Assembly (NCBI GenBank): GCA_037974335.1
Contig: CM075760.1
Location: 41,916,103-41,980,102, forward strand
Length of the DNA: 64,000 nucleotides
Direction: 5' to 3'
From: Prionace glauca
Lineage: Eukaryota > Chordata > Chondrichthyes > Carcharhiniformes > Carcharhinidae
The position numbers were made by a program, and so were the translations under genes. Under the pieces are notes generated by a model. The model had not been told where the DNA came from. It was given only the letters and a program-made list of their open reading frames with translations, and did no database searches. Below are positions 10,745 to 21,599 of the stretch, piece by piece. Position 1 is the first letter of the stretch. Each line of letters begins with the position of its first letter.

Positions 10745-12703
10745 CTCATGGTTAGGAAGAAAAAGGAGGCATATGTTCGGATGAGGCTTGAGGGCTCAGG
10801 TAGTGCATTAGAAAGTTTTAGATTGGCTAGGAGGGAGTTGAAGAGGGAGTTAAGAAGGGTTAAAAGAGGACATGAGAAGACTTTGGCTGATAGGATTAAG
10901 GAGAACCCTAAGGCGTTTTACAGGTATGTCAAGAACAGAAGGTTGGTTAGGGCAAGATTAGGGCCAGTTACAGAGAGTAGAGGGAAGTTGTGTGTGGAAC
11001 CGGAGGAGATTGGAGAGGCGTTGAACCAATATTTCTCTTCGGTGTTCACGCAAGGGGACATGAATGTAGCTGAGGCAGACACTGGGGTGCAGGGATGTAA
11101 AATAGATAGTATTGCAGTTGATACGGGGGATGTGCTGGATATTTTAGAGGGTTTGAAAATAGATAAGTCCCCTGGTCCGGATGGGATTTACCCTAGGATT
11201 CTTTGGGAGGCAAGAGAGGTGATTGCGAAGCCTCTGGCTCTGATCTTCAGGTCGTCGTTGGTCTCTGGTATAGTACCGGAAGATTGGAGGACAGCAAATG
11301 TTGTCCCATTGTTTAAGAAGGGGAGAAGAGACTTCCCTGGGAATTATAGACGGGTGAGTCTTACTTCTGTGGTGGGTAAGGTATTGGAAAGGATTATTAG
11401 AGGTAGGATTTATAGTTATTTGGAGAGTAATGAATTGATTAGATGGTTTTGTAGCGGGTAGGTCGTGCCTTACTAACCTTATCGAGTTCTTTGAGAAAGT
11501 GACCAAAGAGGTGAATAGGGGTAAGGCAGTTGATGTGGTGTATATGGATACAAGGCGTTTGATAAGTTTCACCATGGTAGGCTTCTGCAGAAAATGCAGT
11601 TATATGGGATTGGGGGTGATCTAGGTAATTGGATCAGGAATTGGCTAGCAGATAGGAGACAGAGGGTGGTGGTTGATGGTAAATATTCGTCATGGAGTTC
11701 GGTTACAAGTGGTGTGCCTCAGGGATCTGTTTTGGGGCCACTGCTGTTTGTAATTTTTATTAATGATCTGGATGAGGGTATAGTTGGGTGGATTAGTAAA
11801 TTTGCTGATGACACCAAAGTCGGAGGTGTGGTAGATTGTGAGGAAGGGTGTCATAGTTTGCAGGGTGACTTAGAAAGGTTGTAGAGCTGGGCTGCGAGGT
11901 GGCAGATGGAGTTTAATGTGGAGAAGTGTGAGGTAATTCATTTCGGTAGGAATAACAGATGTGTTGAGTATAGGGTTAACGGGAGGACTTTGAATAGAGT
12001 GGAGGAACAGAGGGATCTAGGTGTATGTGTACATAGATCCCTGAAAGTTGGGAATCAAGTAGATAAGGTTGTTAAGAAGACATACGGTGTCTTGGCGTTT
12101 ATTGGTAGGGGGATTGAATTTAGGAGTCGCAGCGTCATGATGCAACTGTACACAACTCTGGTGCGGCCGCACTTGGAGTTTTGTGTGCAGTTCTGGTCCC
12201 CACATTACAGGAAGGATGTAGAGGCTTTGGAGAGGGTGCAGAAGAGGTTTACCAGGATGTTGCCTGGTATGGAGGGGAGATCCTATGAGGAGAGACTGAG
12301 AGATTTGGGGTTGTTTTCGCTGGAAAGAAGGCGGCTAAGAGGGGACTTATTAAACATATAAGATGATTAGAGGTTTAGACAGGGTAGATAGTGATAGCCT
12401 TTTTTCCTAGGATGGAGAAAGCTAGCACGAGGGGGCACGACTTTAAATTAAGGGGGGGGGGTAGTCATAGGACTGATGTCTGGGGTAGGTTCTTTACCAG
12501 AGGGTGGTGAGGGACTGGAATGCCCTGCCAGCTGCAGTTGTAAATGCGCCTAGTTTGGGGGTGTTTAAGAGATCTGTGGATAGGTTTATGGACGAAAAGG
12601 GATTGGTTTAGGCTAGTGGGTCATTGTTTTGTAACTGGTCGGCGCAACATCGTGGGCCGAAGGGCCTGTTCTGCGCTGTAATGTTCTATGTTCTATGTTC
12701 TAA
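10745..12703 (+). mobile_element. CR1-like LINE, 5'-truncated, most of reverse transcriptase
   Basis: In order: the linker ('KKKEAYVRMRLEGSGSALES'), reverse transcriptase start ('DKSPGPDGIYPRIL', 'PEDWRTANVVPLFKKG', 'SLTSVVGKVLERII'), palm ('[20 protein letters not shown]' and intact 'FADDTK') and thumb to the ORF end. It ends in an ATGTTCT tail at about 12685-12703. Several frame breaks occur (for example near 11458, 11552, 11883 and 12360), so it is dead but not very old. It begins within about 30 bp of the receptor's 5' splice site. Confidence 0.9.
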
Positions 12704-13591
12704 GTGTATGACGTTGCATAAACATTAACATCGAATTGTTGAATATTCGGTTTTATTCAAATGTAGTGAAACCCGATCCAGTGTTTTAAGTGTTATTCAG
12801 GATAAAGCCTATAAAGTGACCGGTATTTCATCCACTGGTATACACAGTCTCAGAAAGTGAGATATTGCGAACTAATCATTCAATTAGATGCATTGACATA
12901 GAACATGCATTCAGTGGTTACATGAAACTATGTTGCGACCTCCAGCAGTTCGTAATCGTTGATTTGAATGAGGTGGCTATGGGCTGTCCACATTGTTACT
13001 GAGGTTTTAACAAATTAAGAATTAATTATTGAAACTTTTGATAAAAGGTGAGGGGGTTAAGCATATGCATTTTCCCTTGTGTTAGTAACTCTGGTAAATG
13101 TCAGATAAATATATTTTTCATCACTAGTTGCATCCATGTAGATATAGCAAGTCGAACATGTCTTGCCAATCTCCAGCTTTCATTTGAGAAGGTGATGTAG
13201 CGTTTGTTTCTTCAGGCGGATAAGTAGAATGGGGATACTTCACAGAACTTTAACAAATCAACTTCGTAGAGACGATAAAATGACTTAGAATTGTTCAACA
13301 AATTTATTTTCTAAGGGTCGTCCTGAAGAGCAAAGGGAAAGTTTAGTCTTTGAAAGAAAGAGTTCCAGCGGTTCGTGTCTCGGTAGGTAAAGGCACACTG
13401 AAAATCAGGGGCATTGAAGTCCACACTCGGAAATACGGTGTGATCTCAGGTAGTTGTAGCACGTTACCAAAATCTGGAAAGGCGAGATTGTGGAGGGATT
13501 TAACATTTGAAAGACGGGGTTATAAAAAGAGAGAAGTTGCCCGAATGGGGGCTGATAGGGCTGATGGATGGATGGGATTAGTACGAAGAAG

Positions 13592-14323
13592 GTCCTTGTG
13601 CATGAGTCGCAAAAACCCAGCTTGCAGGTGCAGCAGGTGGTCAGGAAGGCGAATGGGATGCTGGCCTTCATAGCGAAGGGGATTGAATATAAAAGTAGGG
13701 AGGTCTTGCTGCAGCTGTATAGGGCATTGGTGAGGCCGCAGCTGGAGTACTGTGTGCAGTTTTGGGCGCCGCACCTGCGCAAGGATGTTTTGGCCCTGGA
13801 GGGAGTGCAGAGGAGGTTTACTCGGCTGATACCGGAGTTGAGGGGATTGAGCTATGAGGAGAGGCTGAATAAACTAGGCTTGTACTCGTTAGAGTTTAGA
13901 AGAATGAGGGGAGATCTCATTGAGACGTATAAGATGATGAATGGGATGGATAGGATAGAGGTGGAGAGACTCTTCCCGCTCAAAAAAGACAGTAGGACTA
14001 GGGGGCACAGCCTCAAGATAAAGGGGGGGGGGGGGCGGTTTAGAACAGAGTTGAGGAGGAACTTCTTCACTCAAAGGGTGGTGAATCTCTGGAATTCTCT
14101 GCCCGTTGAAGTGGTGGAGGCTGCCTCGCTAAATATTTTTAAGAAACGGGTTGATGGGTTTTTGATAAGAGAAGGGATTAAGGGTTATGGGGAGAGGGCG
14201 GGAAGGTGGAGCTGAGTCACGACAGATCAGCCATGATCTTATTGAGTGGCGGGGCAGGCTCGAAGGGCCAGATGGCCTACTCCTGCTCCTATTTCTTATG
14301 TTCTTATGTTCTTATGTTCTTAT
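13592..14323 (+). mobile_element. Young CR1-like LINE 3' end, subfamily with TTCTTATG tail
   Basis: A 5'-truncated copy carrying the last part of ORF2 ('VQFWAPHLRKDVLALEGVQR', 'LIPELRGLSYEERLNKLGLY', 'FFTQRVVNLWNSLPVEVVEA') and a 3' tail of TTCTTATG repeats. The flanking GAAGAAG (13585-13591 and 14324-14330) looks like a target-site duplication. It is nearly identical to the copies at 19555 and 20790. A G run at about 14025 is longer than in the other copies. Confidence 0.92.
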
Positions 14324-14612
14324 GAAGAAGAATAGTGACAATAAATTTTGGGAGAATCTGAAATTTGATACTTATTGAGGGGATCAACTCAGTGACCATA
14401 GCGCAGAGTTAAAATTTGGACTGATTGCCCCTAATTTAAAATAACTTCAATCCAGCTTTGAATGTCGTGTCATTGCCAAGACTTTACAATCACTGGTGCC
14501 TGGAGTTGGCAAAGTGAAACATGGGGTCGTATTCAGTAACTGATTGGAGAGCGCAGCGGCTGGTGTTTACATCCCTCTCAGTAACACCTCTCTCTGCCTC
14601 TTTCTATTTCAG

Positions 14613-15502
14613 CCAACTTGGTGACGATCGTAATCTTATCTCGAGGACGGTGCGGACTGTCAGGGTGCATCACCTACTACCTGATCGCGATAGCATTGAC
14701 AGATTTCCTTGTCATCATCAGTGCCGTCATCCTCAACCGGATTGGCCGCATCTACTTTCAGAACAGCGTCCTGTCTACCACTCCCGCATGTACACTCACC
14801 AATCTGCTGGTCTATTTTACCCGGGATGCATCTGTCTGGTTGACAGTAGCTTTTACCATCGACCGTTTTGTGGCCATCTGCTGCCAGAGCCTGAAGACCA
14901 GGTACTGCACCGAGAAAACAGCATTGCTGGTTATAGGAATAGTCTGTGTCCTGAGCTGTGTCAGGAATGTCCCATTCTATTTCACTTTCCAGCCCTTGTA
15001 CATCCTGGACGGGGTGCCCTGGTTCTGTGTTTTTAAGCCCAGTTATTACACGCTGTTCGCCTGGCAGGCATTTGACTGGTTGGATAACATCTTAACCCCA
15101 TTTCTCCCGTTCCTCCTCATCCTGCTTCTTAATGCTCAAACCGTAAAACACATATTAGTGGCCAGCAGAGCTCGCAGGAGACTCCGGGACACGGAGGGTC
15201 ACGGGGACCCAGAGATGGCCAACCGCAAGAGGTCCATCATCCTGCTGTTCGCCATCGCCCTCAGCTTCCTCCTCCTCTGGGTCACCTATCTCATATACAC
15301 CCTCTATGTGTGGATTACAGGTGAGGGCTATCGCACCAGCCTGGATTTCAAAGACCCACGGTACATATTTCAGGAAACAGCAAACATGCTCCAGCTAGTC
15401 AGTTCCTGCAACAACGTCATCATCTACGCAGTCGCTCAGACCAAGTTCCGAGAGGACCTGAAGAAGGTTCTACTGAGCCCCTTCACCAAGCTCACTGGCT
15501 AA
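14613..15502 (+). CDS. GPR139-like G protein-coupled receptor, exon 2
   Basis: This exon completes a protein of about 315 residues, with seven hydrophobic helices of the rhodopsin class. After helix 1 ('NLVTIVILSR') come helix 2 with 'IALTDFLVI' (conserved Asp), the Cys of 'TPACTLTNLL' near residue 79 that should bond with the Cys of 'DGVPWFCVFK' near 158, helix 3 ending 'TIDRFVAIC' (DRY as DRF, near 103), and a basic third loop ('ASRARRRLRD', 'NRKRSII'). Helix 7 ends 'CNNVIIYAV' in place of NPxxY, and a short tail follows. The frame is open throughout and reaches TAA at 15500. The acceptor tctatttcag lies just before it. I place it with the 'probable GPR139' receptors from helix 1-3 resemblance; ligand unknown. 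It would sit in the plasma membrane. The gene converges on the IgM cluster. Confidence 0.9.
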
Positions 15503-15599
15503 AACACACATCAGCACGTGTTTGGGTTTCATCAATTTAGACCAATGTGTACTCCGTCTGTCTGAAATCAGACACTATTGGGCTTTAGATACAGGACTT

Positions 15600-16270
15600 A
15601 GGAGATGTAAGCGCCATAATACAGTTCTCACAGTTCTCACTTTTCAAGTGTTCATCTAAATGCTTCTTAAATGTGAGTGTTCTTTCCCCTGCCATACTTT
15701 CGGCTGTGAGTTCCCGATTCCCACCGCCATCTAGGTTAACGAGTTTTTTTTTTGCAAGTCCCATTTCAATATCATGTTCCTATCCTTAGATCTATGCCCC
15801 TGGTTATTGACAAATTTACTAAGCGGAATGGTTATTCTCATCTGGATAATCTATATCCCTCATAGTTTGGTACAAATTAGTGCGTTTCCCCTCATCCTTC
15901 TCCACATTAAGGAAAACAGCCCCAGGCTATCCAGCCTCTTTTCATCGCTGCAAACTTCACCCCAGGCTGCATCCCGTTCAATTCACTTAATATCCTTTCT
16001 AATACAACAATATCTGTATGTGTAGTGAACTGAACCCTCGAATGCGTACTGAATCGAAACTATTCTCCTTGTTAAAGTAGTTTGGCACCAGTATCATCCG
16101 AATGAATCTGCACATGGTTCACGAACCGTGGCATCATGGGAGTTTTATACAGCACCAGCATAATTCCTGAGCTCGTCTCATCAATGCTTCTGGTAATAAA
16201 GGCAAGTACACCATGTGAACTCTTAACTACATCATCTGTCCTGCGCTTTGCAACGTATCACTGCCTTTCA
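15600..16270 (-). mobile_element. Old LINE 3' fragment
   Basis: Minus-strand remnants of the LINE ORF2 end and 3' tail: 'ccccaggctatccagcctct' (the 'EERLN' region reversed) and 'aatctatatccctcatag'. The copy is diverged with no surviving long frame. The receptor's 3' untranslated region may run into it; I see no clear polyadenylation signal close to the stop codon. Confidence 0.55.
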
Positions 16271-16439
16271 CTATCTGTGTTTGTTCTCAGCCTGTTGCCC
16301 CTGTGACATTTCCAGTTCGGAAGCAAAACCACAAATTCTCACTCCACTGATGCTGACAGAATTGCTTTCCACCAGGAAGCAATTCAGGATTGTTTACAAA
16401 GACATTATTTGTTAATATATCGAAACCAGCCTGCAAACC

Positions 16440-17400
16440 TGCAAGGGGTGAACACGAATCACTAACGCACCAAAATGGTAGGGCGTTTAGGAAAATTACA
16501 AAATATCGAGATGTAGGGGTACAAGGTCAGAGCTCAATGAAAGTGGAGTTACAGGTGGAGATGATGGTGAAGAAGGCATTCGACATGCTTCGTTTCATTG
16601 GTGTGAACATTGAATGCAGGGGTTGTACTAGACATTGGAATACTGTGTACAGCCCTGGTCACTCTATTATAGAAAGGATATTATTAAACAAGAAAGAGTG
16701 CAGAAAAGATTTACGAATGTGCTCACGGGACTTGATGGTTTGAGTTATAAGAAGTGGTTGGATAGATTGGTTATTTTCTGGAGCGCAGGAGGCTGAGGGG
16801 TTATCTTCTCGAGGTTCATGTAATAATATGGAGCATAGTTCAGTTTAGATAGTGCATATCTTTTTCCAACTGCATTGGTGTCTAAATCTAGAGGGCATAG
16901 GTTTAACGTGAGTAGGGAAAGATTTAAAAGAGTCCAGAGGCACTTTTTTTTCGCACAAAGGATCGTGAATGTCTGGAACAAGTTGCCAGAGCTAGTGGTA
17001 CAGGCGGGTATAATTTTGTCTTAAAAAGAAACGATGTGGGTATGCCGGCGTTGGACTGGCGTAAACACGGTAAAAAGTCTGACAACACCAGGTTTTAGTC
17101 CAACCGATTTATTTGATAATATTCTCACAAGCTTTCGAGGTTACCCTCTTTGTCAAGTGAATGGAGAGTTCTCCATTCACTTGACAAAGAGGGTAACCTC
17201 GAAAGCTTGTGAGAATATTATCAAATAAATCGGTTGGACTAAAACCTGGTGTTGTCAGACTTTTTACCGTAAAAAGAAACGCCAGCTATCGAGGAATATG
17301 AGCCAAACTCAGGCAATAGGTACCATTTTAGTTGTTTAAAAAGGGAGGCATAGATATGTCGGGCCGAATGGCCTGTTTCAATGCTGTAAAACTCTGTGAG
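16440..17400 (+). mobile_element. Old CR1-like LINE 3' end carrying a fold-back insertion
   Basis: The plus strand from 16440 reads like the end of LINE ORF2 ('gatgtaggggtacaaggtca', 'gcattcgacatgctt') and continues after the insertion (17282-17400) to 'gggccgaatggcctgtttca', the usual 3' end. The fold-back element at 17034-17269 interrupts it. Confidence 0.65.
17034..17269. repeat. Fold-back element with about 100-bp perfect inverted arms
   Basis: A head of about 33 bp ('atgtgggtatgccggcgttg' onward) is followed by two arms, 17067-17167 and 17170-17270, that I find to be exact reverse complements around a 2-bp centre. The 12-bp TAAAAAGAAACG at 17022-17033 recurs at 17270-17281 as a target-site duplication, so this is one insertion. 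The head and arm are the same dispersed repeat seen at 18214, 28190 and 58575. Confidence 0.93.
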
Positions 17401-17404
17401 TGAT

Positions 17405-18200
17405 TGACTCTGTTTCATCTTCCTGATTCTCCTGGATACTTATTACAGATGAGTCAGCCTCGGATTTAAATGGATGAAGGAGATATCATTATGCTGGGTT
17501 GTAAAATGCGATTGGCTGAATAACTTGTCAGGAATTATGATTGCTGTATGTTTGCTGAACTTAACTGATTTTTAAACTAACATGAGGCGGGAATGATCGA
17601 TAAGAAAATCTATAATTGATCTGTTATTGATTGTACACGTTAGATTCATTGGAAAGTTCTGCGCTCTGTTCCAGAGCCACTTAACCCTTTCTGTCATCTC
17701 CCAGAAGCTGTTTGTTGTGTTTTTGTTTTAAATAAATATTACGTCTTTATACAGAGATATCTGCCTCGTGAGTTTATATTCTCTGTAGTTAAAGACAGTA
17801 TTGGTCACCTCAAATTATCCCATAACACTAGCCATAATTTGGAAATGTGTAATTTATTATGTTCTTATGTGAAATCCGCCTCGATCTCTTGGTTGAACCT
17901 GATGGTTTGCACCTCTGTTCTGCCTGTGTTCTCTATCTAGCTTGTGGTATGCCTGACTTGTAAGTATTGCATCAGACGATGTATAGAGAAACTCACTCTG
18001 TTAACCCACGCTGTTGCGACTCTGATAGTGTTTTTAAGGGGCAGGGAAAGGAAACTATTTCCTCCCAAACACGAACCCCCATTGGTCGCGGATGAAGCAG
18101 AACCTTTACTGTTTAGAACTACCTGAAACTCGGTCAGTGACAGATCAGTTTATGAGTGAAATCATCGGTGTCTCCGCCTTCTTCACTCATTCTGTCTCTG
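17405..18200. other. Intergenic, nothing recognised
   Basis: Between LINE remains and the second fold-back element. No exon, RNA gene or known repeat seen. Confidence 0.4.
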
Positions 18201-18213
18201 GATTTTATCTAAG

Positions 18214-18399
18214 TAAAAAGTCTGACAACACCAGGTTTTAGTCCAACCGATTTATTTGATAATATTCTCACAAGGTTCGAGGGGGCAGCCTCTTCGTCAG
18301 GTGAATGGGGAGTTCTCTCCATTCTTCAACACTAAAACCTGGTGTTGTCAGACTTTTTACTGTGTTCACGCCAGTCCAACGCCGGCATACCCACATCAC
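18214..18399 (-). repeat. Second fold-back element of the same family
   Basis: It starts 'taaaaagtctgacaacacca' and ends with the same phrase reversed, followed by the head 'gtatgccggcgttggactgg' reversed. The inner part differs from the first element, and the inverted match is shorter (outer 35-40 bp and parts inside). It is flanked by the 13-bp GATTTTATCTAAG at 18201-18213 and 18400-18412, a clear target-site duplication. Confidence 0.88.
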
Positions 18400-18619
18400 G
18401 ATTTTATCTAAGACAGGCAGAGATGAAGATGTATTTACACGGATTGGCCACGGCGTGGCGCAGAGACACTTTCACTGAACGGCCTTGAGTTCAACCACAT
18501 CCCAGACATGACCGGGGGAACATTCCTGTCTGGGAAAAGGGGGAAACCCTATAATAGGGAAAATGGGGCGGAGGTGATGGGTTCGGAGAACAGAATGAAG
18601 CCAAGCCAGAGATGGTTAA

Positions 18620-19089
18620 AGTTTAATTCAATATTTATTTCAAAAATTCAGAGAATATTTTACAGCAAAATTATTTTTTTAAGACACGGAAGTGAACACA
18701 GCGATCGAGCTTCACATTGAGAACAGAACACATGCACAGAGAATCCTTCAATATTTGTACATCTGTTCCATACACCAGAAAGGGAAAACAGGACATTAAT
18801 AGAATGAGGAATTAACAAAGGTGAATAAGGAATTAGAAACGTTCTTATTTATCCATGAAATTTAAATACGGGAAAACTATTAATCACAATTAAATTTATA
18901 AGAAAAATGTGTCGTATATTTCACACTGAAAATTGAAATAAGGTCTATGATTGCTTCAGTTTCAGATTCAGAATGATAAACTGTAAGAATTTTACTGATA
19001 GAGTCACTAAGAGGAGATATTGTACATGAGCCACACAGAGATCTTGATAATCAGCTGAGGGGAATCTGCAGCGTCCAAAATTCAACCCA
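18620..19089 (-). other. IGHM: 3' untranslated region of membrane IgM (inferred)
   Basis: The sequence after the TM2 stop codon, on the minus strand. An AATAAA signal is at 18639-18634 (read on the minus strand), about 450 nt after the stop, so the membrane transcript probably ends near 18615. The region is AT-rich and has no coding frame. Confidence 0.55.
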
Positions 19090-19098
19090 TCATTTGAT
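19090..19098 (-). CDS. IGHM: IgM heavy chain, TM2 exon (cytoplasmic end)
   Basis: After an acceptor 'ttattttacag' the exon reads ATC AAA TGA, so the membrane form ends '...VTLVK-IK'. This is the very short cytoplasmic tail typical of membrane mu chains (mammals end in VKVK). The phase matches TM1, which ends at a codon boundary. The exon codes for only two residues plus stop, so it is recognised by position, acceptor and family pattern. Confidence 0.82.
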   Translation of the reverse strand: MK

Positions 19099-19238
19099 CT
19101 GTAAAATAAAGATACAATATTGAAGCATTTGTTTATGATGTGGGACATTAATGTTAGAGTTTTTAATCAGTGAAACATTGAGAGATTTTTCAAATCCATT
19201 CTGCCAGTGTGAAATGTGAGTGAGTTGAATCATCTCAC

Positions 19239-19366
19239 CTTCACCAGAGTGACGGCAGTGCTGTAGAAAATGCTCAGGAAGAACAGGACGATGAATGTGG
19301 AAGCGGTTGTCCAGATGTTGCTGTTATCATCCTCATTGTCTTCAATCCAGATGCGGTCGGTGAGGT
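19239..19366 (-). CDS. IGHM: IgM heavy chain, TM1 exon (transmembrane)
   Basis: 128 nt between acceptor 'cccctag' and donor 'gtgagatg'. With the G from CH4 it begins Asp, then '[16 protein letters not shown]', an acidic extracellular spacer. The membrane segment follows: '[20 protein letters not shown]' then 'AVTLVK'. The polar residues within the helix (Thr, Ser, Tyr) are the conserved face that contacts the Ig-alpha/Ig-beta signalling chains in B-cell receptors. The exon joins from the internal CH4 donor at 24040 in phase 1. The 4.7-kb intron between CH4 and TM1 has taken in two young LINEs. Confidence 0.95.
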
Positions 19367-19554
19367 CTAGGGGCGGAGACCAGAAATTGAAATTAAATTA
19401 CTTTATTTATCCAGGGATTTTTTTTCTTTTCCCTGTTCTCCTTCATAAACTGTTAATGTATTCTCTGTATATTTTTCAATGTCTATCTACTCTTACATTC
19501 AGGACACTCAGTAACCGATCTCCGTACCAATGTTCACACTTGATCGTTATGTAC

Positions 19555-20560
19555 GGGGCCTCAGCTATTTACCATTTATATAGATGATCTGGAGGAGGGA
19601 ACCGAGTGCAGGGTGTCGAAATTTGCTGATGACACCAAGATTGGGGGAAAGGCAAATTGTGCGGAGGGTGTGGAGAGTCTGCAGAAGGATCTAGATAGGC
19701 TGGGCGAATGGGCCAGGAAATGGCAAATGGAATTTAATGTTGGCAAGTGTGAGGTGGTCCACTTTGGTAGGAGGAATGGTAGGAAGGACTATTACTTACG
19801 GGGCGAAAAACTGCAGCAGGCGACGGTGCAGAGGGACCTCGGGGTCCTTGTGCATGAGTCGCAAAAACCCAGCTTGCAGGTGCAGCAGGTGGTCAGGAAG
19901 GCGAATGGGATGCTGGCCTTCATAGCGAAGGGGATTGAATATAAAAGTAGGGAGGTCTTGCTGCAGCTGTATAGGGCATTGGTGAGGCCGCAGCTGGAGT
20001 ACTGTGTGCAGTTTTGGGCGCCGCACCTGCGCAAGGATGTTTTGGCCCTGGAGGGAGTGCAGAGGAGGTTTACTCGGCTGATACCGGAGTTGAGGGGATT
20101 GAGCTATGAGGAGAGGCTGAATAAACTAGGCTTGTACTCGTTAGAGTTTAGAAGAATGAGGGGAGATCTCATTGAGACGTATAAGATGATGAATGGGATG
20201 GATAGGATAGAGGTGGAGAGACTGTTCCCGCTCAAAAAAGACAGTAGGACTAGGGGGCACAGCCTCAAGATAAAGGGGGGGCGGTTTAGAACAGAGTTGA
20301 GGAGGAACTTCTTCACTCAAAGGGTGGTGAATCTCTGGAATTCTCTGCCCGTTGAAGTGGTGGAGGCTGCCTCGCTAAATATTTTTAAGAAACGGGTTGA
20401 TGGGTTTTTGATAAGAGAAGGGATTAAGGGTTATGGGGAGAGGGCGGGAAGGTGGAGCTGAGTCACGACAGATCAGCCATGATCTTATTGAATGGCGGGG
20501 CAGGCTCGAAGGGCCAGATGGCCTACTCCTGCTCCTATTTCTTATGTTCTTATGTTCTTA
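19555..20560 (+). mobile_element. Young CR1-like LINE 3' end, antisense in the IgM CH4-TM1 intron
   Basis: It starts in the palm just before '[20 protein letters not shown]' and runs on one open frame of 282 codons from 19613 through the thumb to the ORF end, then a TTCTTATG tail. The flanking TTATGTAC (19547-19554, 20558-20565) fits a target-site duplication. It is nearly identical to the copies at 13592 and 20790. Its promoter and endonuclease are absent, so it is dead on arrival. Confidence 0.93.
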
Positions 20561-20789
20561 TGTACATTCCTTGGACAGTCCATGCCAGAAAGCACTGAAG
20601 ATGTTTTCTTGAGTATCAGTTCATTTTTGATCAATTTGGCACTATCCCTCATTGAAGAATATTATGACTGATATGGAGGAACGTTCACTGATCAATGATT
20701 GTTTCCAAAGATGGTGACTGACATGTAAACTGTGATTGTTGCTGTTTAAGAGCCGGGATGTAATTTCTGATCTCTTATTTATGGTTGGA

Positions 20790-21596
20790 ATTGTGAGGTG
20801 GTCCACTTTGGTAGGAAGAATGGTAGGAAGGACTATTACTTACGGGGCGAAAAACTGCAGCAGGCAACGGTGCAGAGGGACCTTGTGCATGAGTCGCAAA
20901 AACCCAGCTTGCAGGTGCAGCAGGTGGTCAGGAAGGCGAATGGGATGCTGGCCTTCATAGCGAGGGGGATTGAATATAAAAGTAGGGAGGTCTTGCTGCA
21001 ACTGCATAGGGCATTGGTGAGGCCGCAGCTGGAGTACTGTGTGCAGTTTTGGGCGCCGCACCTGCGTAAAGATGTTTTGGCCTTGGAGGGAGTGCAGAGA
21101 AGGTTTACTAGGCTGATACCGGAGTTGAGGGGGTTGAGCTATGAGGAGAGGCTGAATAAACTAGGCTTGTACTCGTTAGAGTTTAGAAGAATGAGGGGAG
21201 ATCTCACTGAGACGTATAAGATGATGAATGGGATGGATAGGATAGAGGTGGAGAGACTCTTCCCGCTCAAAAAAGACAGTAGGACTAGGGGGCACAGCCT
21301 CAAGATAAAAGGGGGGCGGTTTAGAACGGAGTTGAGGAGGAACTTCTTCACTCAAAGGGTGGTGAATCTCTGGAATTCTCTGCCCGTTGAAGTGGTGGAG
21401 GCTGCCTCGCTAAATATTTTTAAGAAGCGCGTTGATGGTTTTTTGATAAGAGAGGGGATTAAGGGTTATGGGGAGAGGGCGAGAAGGTGGAACTGAGCCA
21501 CGACAGATCAGCCATGATCTTATTGAATGGCGGGGCAGGCTCGAAGGGCTAGATGGCCCACTCCTGCTGCTATTTCTTATGTTCTTATGTTGTTAT
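20790..21596 (+). mobile_element. Young CR1-like LINE 3' end, second copy in the same intron
   Basis: It starts at 'tgtgaggtggtccactttgg' and carries a 232-codon frame equivalent to the end of the 19555 copy. A small internal deletion removes 'GVL' before 'VHESQKPSLQ', the same sort of shortening as in other copies. It ends in a TTCTTATG tail at about 21596. No clear target-site duplication was seen. Confidence 0.9.
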
Positions 21597-21599
21597 GTA

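Larger units (their letters stand above)
10721..14612 (+). other. Intron of the GPR139-like gene (3.9 kb)
   Basis: A phase-1 intron with donor gtaggt and acceptor tctatttcag. It contains two same-strand CR1-like LINEs (about 10745-12703 and 13592-14323). The 12720-13580 stretch between them shows nothing that I recognise. Confidence 0.8.

Noticed and set aside
10598-11461. 287-codon frame that seems to be a single gene
   Set aside because: It covers exon 1 of the receptor in the wrong frame and then reads into a LINE by chance. The receptor frame is one base different and ends at a good donor.
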